Shown here in pieces: positions 38,619-43,577 of a stretch of 43,577 nt of DNA. The stretch spans positions 1-43,577 of the forward strand of contig NZ_CAJUBK010000016.1 of assembly GCF_910584465.1 (NCBI RefSeq). The letters run 5' to 3'. Origin of the DNA: an uncultured Oscillibacter sp. (GTDB taxonomy: Bacteria; Bacillota; Clostridia; Oscillospirales; Oscillospiraceae). Within the stretch, counting starts at the first letter, position 1. Each line of letters opens with the position of its first letter. Both the position numbers and the translations under genes were made by a program. The notes under the pieces are model-generated. The model made no database searches, was not told where the DNA came from, and worked only from the letters and a program-made list of their open reading frames with translations.

Positions 38619-39695
38619 TCACAGGATATGGACCGACTCCGGGTCGAAGACCAGGGAGCAGTCCTCTCCGACCTGATAGATCCGCTTGTTCTTGGGGTTA
38701 TAGTCCGTCAGCTTCACCAGGGCATCCCCCACCGTCACGTGGTAGTTCTGGTAGGAGCCCATGAAGCAGGACAGGACGACCCTGCAGGGCAGGCCGCCCT
38801 CGTCCTTCAGGACGGCGGACTCGGGCCGGAGGACCACGGTGTACTCCTTCCCCGCCTGCATCCCCTCCTTGGCGGGGACGCGGGCGGGATGGCCCCCCAC
38901 CCTCAGGACGGCATGGCCGCCGTCCATCTTATCCAGCGTGCCCTTGAGGAAATTGGCCTCGCCGATGAAGTCCGCCACGAACTCGTCCACCGGGTGATAG
39001 TAGATCTCCTGGGGCGTGCCCATCTGCGCCACGACGCCCTTGTTCATGACGATGATCTCATCGGAGAGGGCCATGGCCTCGCTCTGATCGTGGGTGACGT
39101 AGATGGCGGTGATGCCCACCTCCTGCTGGATGCGGCGGATCTCCGTGCGCATGGAGACCCGGAGCTTGGCGTCCAGGTTGCTCAAAGGCTCGTCGAAGAG
39201 CAGGACGCTGGGCTCGATGACCAAGGCCCGGGCCAGGGCCACCCGCTGCTGCTGGCCGCCGGAGAGCTGGTTCGTCATCCGGGCCTCCATGCCGCTGAGC
39301 TCCACCAGGTCCAGGATGTGCATGACCCGCTCCCGGATCTCGGCGGCGGGGACCTTGCGGAGCTTCAGGCCGTAGGCCACGTTGTCGAAGACGTTGTAAT
39401 GGGGCAGCAGGGCGTAGCTCTGGAAGACCATGGCCGTGTCCCGCTTGTTGGGGGTCAGGGCGTTGATGGCCTCGTCCCCCAGGTAGATCTCGCCCTCGTC
39501 GGGGCTCTCGAAGCCGGCGATCATCCGCAGGGTGGTGGTCTTGCCGCAGCCGGAGGGGCCCAGCAGGGTCACGAAGGAGCCGGGCTCGATGGTCAGGGAG
39601 GTGTCCTTCACCGCGTAGAAGTCCTTGCCGGTCTTGGGATCTTGGTAGATCTTGGAGATGCGGTCCAGCCGGACCCCCTTTTTCATCTTTGCCAT
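38619..39695 (-). CDS. ABC importer ATPase (FbpC/PotA type)
   Basis: A 358-residue ATPase. Walker A GPSGCGKTT is near 46-54, Q-loop VFQSYALLPH, signature LSGGQQQRVALARAL, Walker B VLLFDEPLSNLD and H-loop YVTHDQSEA. A C-terminal TOBE domain (about 280-358; VLRPESAVLKDEGGLP) is typical of importers for iron, polyamine, phosphonate or sugar. AAGGAGGAG precedes the ATG, four bases after the permease stop. It energises the double permease encoded upstream. Confidence 0.95.
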   Translation of the reverse strand: MAKMKKGVRLDRISKIYQDPKTGKDFYAVKDTSLTIEPGSFVTLLGPSGCGKTTTLRMIAGFESPDEGEIYLGDEAINALTPNKRDTAMVFQSYALLPHYNVFDNVAYGLKLRKVPAAEIRERVMHILDLVELSGMEARMTNQLSGGQQQRVALARALVIEPSVLLFDEPLSNLDAKLRVSMRTEIRRIQQEVGITAIYVTHDQSEAMALSDEIIVMNKGVVAQMGTPQEIYYHPVDEFVADFIGEANFLKGTLDKMDGGHAVLRVGGHPARVPAKEGMQAGKEYTVVLRPESAVLKDEGGLPCRVVLSCFMGSYQNYHVTVGDALVKLTDYNPKNKRIYQVGEDCSLVFDPESVHIL

Positions 39696-39698
39696 GGC

Positions 39699-41408
39699 TT
39701 ACTCCTCCTTGATTTTCTTGCTGGTCCCGAAGTACTTGATGAACAGGTCCATCAGCAGCACGGAGCCATAGGTGATCACGATCAGGATCGTCGCGAAGGC
39801 GCAGGCGATCGAGTAGGCCCCCTTCTCCGCGAACTCGTTGATCTGCACGGTGATGAGCAGGAAGCTGGGCGTCACCAGCAGGATGATGGCGGAGATGGCG
39901 GTGATGGAACGGACGAAGGCCGTCACGAGGCCGCTGAGGAAGGAGTCCTTGATCAGGGGCAGCGTCACGGTCAGGAAGACCTTGAGGCTGTCCGCGCCCA
40001 TGTCGTAGGCGGACTCCTCGATGGACTTGTCGATCTGCCGCAGGGCGGAGATGCCGCTCCGGGTGCCGGTGGGCAGGGAGCGGACCACGAAGACGATCAC
40101 CAAGATCAGCCCCGTGCCGTAGATCCCCTGGAGGAAGCCGGTGTGGAACACGCCGCCGGAGAAGCCCCGGATGTAGCCCACGCCCAGCACCGTGCCCGGC
40201 ACGGCCATGGCCAGCATGGACACCGCCTCGATGAAGCCCTTGGCCTTGAACTTCCGCTTGACCACCAGATAGGAGATGATCATGCTGAGCAGGGCCGTGA
40301 CCGGCGCGGCCACCAGGGAGAGCAGGAAGGAGTCCTTGAACGCCTTCAGGCCCTTGTACTTGCTGAAGACCTGGCCGAACCACTTGAAGGTCAGCGGGGT
40401 GAACTTATAGCCCCAGGTGGGGAACAGGGCCCCGATGGGGACGCAGAGGTACATCAGGATGACGAAGAAGGCGGCCAGGCCGCACAGGACCGTCAGGGGG
40501 ACGGTGACGCTCTTGTCCTCGATGAGCATCCGGCCCCGGGAGGCTTTGCCCGTCAGGGTGGCGGCGGTCTTGGCCTCTAAGTAATACTTCTGCACCGCGA
40601 ACATCAAAAGCGTGATGCACAGCAGCACCACCGCCATGGCCGCCGCGCCCTCCTTGTCGTATGCGCCGGTGATCTGGAGGTAGATCGTGGTGGCCAGGGT
40701 GTCGTAGGACCCGCCGATGATCATGGGGTTGGCGAAATCGGCGATGGACTCGATGAAGGTCACCAGGAACGCGTTGCCCAGGCCCGGCAGCAGCAGCGGC
40801 AGCGTCACGGTCAGGAAGACCTTGGACCGGCTGGCGCCCATGTCCCGGGCCGCCTCCTCCAGGGAGGGGTCGATGTTCTTCAAAAGGCCCTTGAGCATCA
40901 TGTAGCACACGGGGAAGAAGGTCAGGGCCTGGACGATGACGATGCCCCAGAAGCCGTACACGCTGTTGTCGTAGATGCCCAGCAGGAAGCGGGTGACCAG
41001 GCCCGCCTTGCCGAAGAGCATGATCATGGACAGGGACAGCACGAAGGGCGGTGAGACCACCGGGAGCATGGAGACGACCTTGAACAATCCGCCCACCACC
41101 TTCCCCACCCGGACATAGACCTCCACATAGGCGAAGAGCAGGCCCACGACGGTGGACAGGATGCCCACCAGGAAGCCCACCTTCAGGGTGTTCCCGATGG
41201 CTCTGATGAAGTTGGGCATGGCCAGGATGCGCTGGAAGGTCGCCAGGGTGAAGCCGGTCCCGCCGTAGAAGCTGTCGACCAGCAGGATGGCCAGGGGATA
41301 GAGGATGAACAGCGTCAGGAAGGCGATCAGGACCACGATGGTGCCCACCATCACGGGGTCGGCCATCAGCTTCCTGCGGTCCAGGGCCGCGCTTTGGCTC
41401 TTTGCCAT
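39699..41408 (-). CDS. ABC importer permease with two fused membrane domains (FbpB-like)
   Basis: A 569-residue permease. Two copies of the ATPase-coupling loop show an internal duplication: EEAARDMGASRSKVFLTVTL near 190 and EESAYDMGADSLKVFLTVTL near 465. About twelve membrane helices. The start is ATG 41408 after AAAGGAGG; an in-frame ATG at 41426 lies in front of the ribosome site. Fused permeases are typical of Fe3+/phosphonate-type (FbpB/ThiP/PhnU) importers. A hairpin separates it from the binding-protein gene. Confidence 0.93.
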   Translation of the reverse strand: MAKSQSAALDRRKLMADPVMVGTIVVLIAFLTLFILYPLAILLVDSFYGGTGFTLATFQRILAMPNFIRAIGNTLKVGFLVGILSTVVGLLFAYVEVYVRVGKVVGGLFKVVSMLPVVSPPFVLSLSMIMLFGKAGLVTRFLLGIYDNSVYGFWGIVIVQALTFFPVCYMMLKGLLKNIDPSLEEAARDMGASRSKVFLTVTLPLLLPGLGNAFLVTFIESIADFANPMIIGGSYDTLATTIYLQITGAYDKEGAAAMAVVLLCITLLMFAVQKYYLEAKTAATLTGKASRGRMLIEDKSVTVPLTVLCGLAAFFVILMYLCVPIGALFPTWGYKFTPLTFKWFGQVFSKYKGLKAFKDSFLLSLVAAPVTALLSMIISYLVVKRKFKAKGFIEAVSMLAMAVPGTVLGVGYIRGFSGGVFHTGFLQGIYGTGLILVIVFVVRSLPTGTRSGISALRQIDKSIEESAYDMGADSLKVFLTVTLPLIKDSFLSGLVTAFVRSITAISAIILLVTPSFLLITVQINEFAEKGAYSIACAFATILIVITYGSVLLMDLFIKYFGTSKKIKEE

Positions 41409-41441
41409 GGAGGAGCCTCCTTTCATGTCAGGGGAGATCGA

Positions 41442-41477
41442 AGGCGGGGGCTGGCGGTCTCACGCCAGCCCCCGCCT
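41442..41477 (-). terminator. Attenuating hairpin between binding-protein and permease genes
   Basis: Perfect 15-bp arms (AGGCGGGGGCTGGCG) with a GTCTCA loop and no T-run. A stem here commonly makes the lipoprotein more abundant than the permease. Confidence 0.7.
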
Positions 41478-41504
41478 CTTCGCGCTTCGTCGTTGGGTCT
41501 TGGA

Positions 41505-42674
41505 TCACTCGGTCTGGAAGCGGTCGTCGGCGGCGCTGCCCAGCGCGGTCATGACCTCTTCGATATAAGTGGTGATGTTGTTCTTGGCGTCCTCGAAGTC
41601 ATACTTCATGACGTTGTCGGGATCCAGGCCGAACTCGGCGGCCTGAGAGGGCTGCTCGGCGTTGTCGATCACCAGGAACTGATAGGAGCCGAAATCGTCG
41701 GCCTGCTCCACGCACTCGGGGGACAGGGCGTATTCGATCCAGAGCTTCGCGGCGTTGGGATGGGCCGCGCCCTTGAAGATGGCGGTGGCGCCCACCTCGA
41801 AGGAGGTGCCGCTGGAGGGGATCACCAGCTCGATGTTCTCATAGCCGTTGTCCACGATCTGGGTGATGCCGTCGTGCAGGAAGCCGATGCCGATGACGCA
41901 CTCGCCGGTGCCCACGTTCTTGGACGGGCCGGAGCCGGACTTGGTGTAGACCTCGATGTTCTTGTCCAGGTCCACCAGGTACTGGATGCCGTCGTCATGG
42001 CCGTATTTCTGGATCATGGTGTTGATGACCAGCTTGGCGGTGCCGGCGGTGTTGTAGTTGGACAGCCAGATCAGGCCCTTGTACTCGGGCTTCAGCAGGT
42101 CGGGCCAGTCCTGGGGGGCCTCCAGGCCCTTCTCGGCCAGGCTGTCCTTGTTGACCATGAAGCCCAGGATGCCGGTGTAGATGCCGTGCCACATGTTGTC
42201 GGCGTGCTTGTACACGGGCTTGGTGATGTGGGAGGCGTTGATGGCGGCGTAGGGCTCCAGCAGGCCCTCGGCGGCTACCACGTTGTAGGGGTCGGTGGTG
42301 CCGCCGAACCAGACGTCGGCGGAGGGATTGCCGTTCTCCTCCTCGATCTTGGCCTGGACCTCGCCGGTGGACAGGCGCTGATAGGTGGTCTTGATGCCGT
42401 AGAGCTCCTGGAAATGCTCGCAGGCGGCGGCCAGGTACTCCTCCTCGCAGGAACCGTAGACCACCAGCTCGCCCTCGGCCTTGGCGGCCTCGATCAGGGC
42501 GTCCATGCCGGAGGCGGGCTCCTGGGCGTCGGCGGGGGCCTGGGCACCGCTGTCCTGGCTGCCGCCGGTGCTGCTGCCGCTGTCTGCGGGGGCGTCGCTC
42601 CCGCCGCCGCAGGCCGCCAGGGCAAGGACCATGGTCAGAGCCAGCAGCAGGGACAAAAATCTCTTCTTCATCAT
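41505..42674 (-). CDS. ABC importer substrate-binding lipoprotein
   Basis: A 389-residue lipoprotein. A signal helix ends in the lipobox LALAAC; a Ser/Gly/Ala-rich tether follows. The mature domain (LVVYGSCEEEYLAAACEHF, ADVWFGGTTDPYNVVAAEG, GILGFMVNKDSL) belongs to the class that carries Fe3+, phosphonates or thiamine. The paired Tyr that ligates Fe3+ in FbpA is not evident, so iron is not assured; 2-aminoethylphosphonate or another anion is possible. Two ATGs, 42674 and 42671, both sit after GGAGG. First gene of the operon. Confidence 0.9.
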   Translation of the reverse strand: MMKKRFLSLLLALTMVLALAACGGGSDAPADSGSSTGGSQDSGAQAPADAQEPASGMDALIEAAKAEGELVVYGSCEEEYLAAACEHFQELYGIKTTYQRLSTGEVQAKIEEENGNPSADVWFGGTTDPYNVVAAEGLLEPYAAINASHITKPVYKHADNMWHGIYTGILGFMVNKDSLAEKGLEAPQDWPDLLKPEYKGLIWLSNYNTAGTAKLVINTMIQKYGHDDGIQYLVDLDKNIEVYTKSGSGPSKNVGTGECVIGIGFLHDGITQIVDNGYENIELVIPSSGTSFEVGATAIFKGAAHPNAAKLWIEYALSPECVEQADDFGSYQFLVIDNAEQPSQAAEFGLDPDNVMKYDFEDAKNNITTYIEEVMTALGSAADDRFQTE

Positions 42675-42739
42675 TTGCTCCTCCAATCGAAATTTGCCGG
42701 GGCGGGACCATGGGACGGCCCCTTCCCCATGCGGATATC

Positions 42740-42768
42740 ATTGTAATACGATCGGTTAAAAATGTCAA
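42740..42768 (-). promoter_or_regulatory. Strong promoter of the ABC importer operon
   Basis: TTGACA (42768-42763), 17 bases, TACAAT (42745-42740) on the minus strand. Imperfect inverted arms GGATAT-ATTG and CAATGATATCC flank the promoter on either side (about 42733-42776), a possible operator. Confidence 0.85.
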
Positions 42769-43026
42769 TATATCCAAAAATTCTTTTGCGTCCCCCCTCC
42801 CTTTTCAGCTTTTCCACGAGAGGCGGACGAAGAAGCGCCTCCGAAGGACGGCGCTCCCGCCTCCGCCGCTCAAAAAGTCAGCTTTTCCCTCCCCGCAGGC
42901 GGGATGATCGGTAAATTGTGTCATTGAAAAACCCCGCCGGATACAGTATAATAGGCGGAGCTTTCAGGAGGCCCGCGGTCCTGCGCGGCGCTCAGCGATC
43001 TTTGTTTTTAAGAGGAGCATCCATCT
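42769..43026. other. Divergent intergenic region before the citrate synthase gene
   Basis: No gene seen. CAGCTTTTCC occurs twice as a direct repeat (42806-42815 and 42879-42888), enclosing a GC-rich stem-prone segment. The plus-strand promoter lies at its right end. Confidence 0.5.
42924..42952 (+). promoter_or_regulatory. Promoter of the citrate synthase gene
   Basis: TTGAAA (42924-42929), 17 bases, TATAAT (42947-42952), 75 bases before the start codon. Confidence 0.85.
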
Positions 43027-43577
43027 ATGCCTTATAAGACCGAACGCGACCTTCGTCAAATGCTCCTGCATCAGGAGCTGATCGAGTCCTCGCTGTCCTT
43101 CGTCAGCGGGTCCGAGGACTTCATCCTGGAAAACGACATCTTCCCCTCCACCAGCCGGACCGACCGCGACGTCATGCGGGGCCTGCGCTATCCCAACGGC
43201 ACCGGCGTCATCGCCGGCGTCACCAGCATCGGCGACGTCGACGGCTATGACCTCGCGGACGGGGAGAAGATCCCCCGGAAGGGCCGGCTCTTCTACCGGG
43301 GCATCAGCATCGACGACCTCATCCAAAGCTGCATCAAGGAAGACCGGTTCGGCTTCGAGGAGACGGTGTACCTGCTCCTCTTCGGCCAGCTGCCCACGGC
43401 CTCCCAGCTGAAAGACTTCCAGTACCTCATGGCCCGGTGGAGCCAGCTCCCCAGCTACTTCACCGAGGACATGATCCTCCGTTCCCCCAACAAGAACATC
43501 ATGAACAAGCTGGCCAGCTGCATCCTGGCCCTCCACTCCCACGACGGCGAGGCGGAGAACATGACGCTGGAGAACGA
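43027..43577 (+). CDS. Citrate synthase, N-terminal part, cut by the window edge
   Basis: The first 183 codons are present; the gene runs off the end. It reads MPYKTERDLRQMLLHQELIE, then GVTSIGDVDGYDLADGEKIP, KGRLFYRGISIDDLI and EETVYLLLFGQLPTASQL. The GxLxYRGxxIxDL block is the citrate synthase signature. The catalytic His and Asp residues lie beyond the edge. The enzyme condenses oxaloacetate with acetyl-CoA. The ATG follows AGAGGAG by about 10 bases. Methylcitrate synthase is an alternative; clostridial homologues of this type are annotated as citrate/2-methylcitrate synthase. Confidence 0.9.
   Translation, partial: MPYKTERDLRQMLLHQELIESSLSFVSGSEDFILENDIFPSTSRTDRDVMRGLRYPNGTGVIAGVTSIGDVDGYDLADGEKIPRKGRLFYRGISIDDLIQSCIKEDRFGFEETVYLLLFGQLPTASQLKDFQYLMARWSQLPSYFTEDMILRSPNKNIMNKLASCILALHSHDGEAENMTLEN

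Noticed and set aside
1..43577. CRISPR arrays, insertion sequences, prophage and tRNA or rRNA genes
   Set aside because: No regularly spaced repeats, transposase or integrase motifs, or recognisable structural RNA sequences were found on either strand by reading; a covariance search could still reveal small RNAs.

Overview
The window comes from a GC-rich Gram-positive bacterium, most likely a clostridial gut anaerobe of the Oscillospiraceae type. This is inferred from strong AGGAGG ribosome sites, many ATGA overlaps, a lipoprotein-anchored ABC transporter, a LytTR/GHKL two-component pair, Gram-positive type IV pilus genes and no outer-membrane functions. No rRNA, tRNA, CRISPR array, transposase or phage gene was seen.

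Layout. 1-3190 (minus): a threonine/serine catabolic operon (ilvA, a dicarboxylate/amino-acid symporter, ridA and the start of one more gene). 3464-4777 (plus): glycerate 2-kinase. 4785-5078: an array of hairpins bounded by two identical 26-bp palindromes. 5084-9629 (minus): an unusual cytoplasmic cluster with an AbrB-like gene, a SARP-type activator, a RhiA-like protein, two divergent DUF6765-like paralogues, a small protein and a C39-like cysteine peptidase. Three TTCCGA direct repeats at exact 11-bp spacing lie just upstream of the RhiA-like gene, which is the known geometry of SARP operators.

10136-27124 (minus): a nearly complete type IV pilus locus in two transcription units. The upstream unit starts with a 2,409-residue prepilin-like protein carrying GLUG-type repeats, followed by three minor pilin-like genes, pilB, pilT, pilC and the major pilin pilA. 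The second unit is pilD-pilM-pilN-pilO. Its promoter lies back-to-back with that of a tiny plus-strand gene. The pilin C-terminal coding region is clearly AT-richer than its surroundings. A divergent XRE regulator faces the pilus operon, and a duplicated palindrome overlaps the pilus promoter.

27644-37415: a Cys-rich small protein, a LytTR response regulator with a GHKL kinase, a DUF342/FapA-family protein with CheX-like and CheY-like partners, and two divergent methyl-accepting chemotaxis proteins that share a 68-bp perfect inverted repeat. No flagellar, CheA or CheW gene lies in the window, so a link between this signalling set and the pili is plausible but inferred.

37480-43577: a nucleoside hydrolase (plus), an ABC importer operon (minus: lipoprotein, double permease, ATPase) with a strong promoter, and the 5' part of a citrate synthase gene (plus) running off the window.

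Strongest candidates for something undescribed are the SARP/RhiA/DUF6765/C39 cluster with its visible operator, and the giant prepilin-like adhesin with its operator-controlled promoter.
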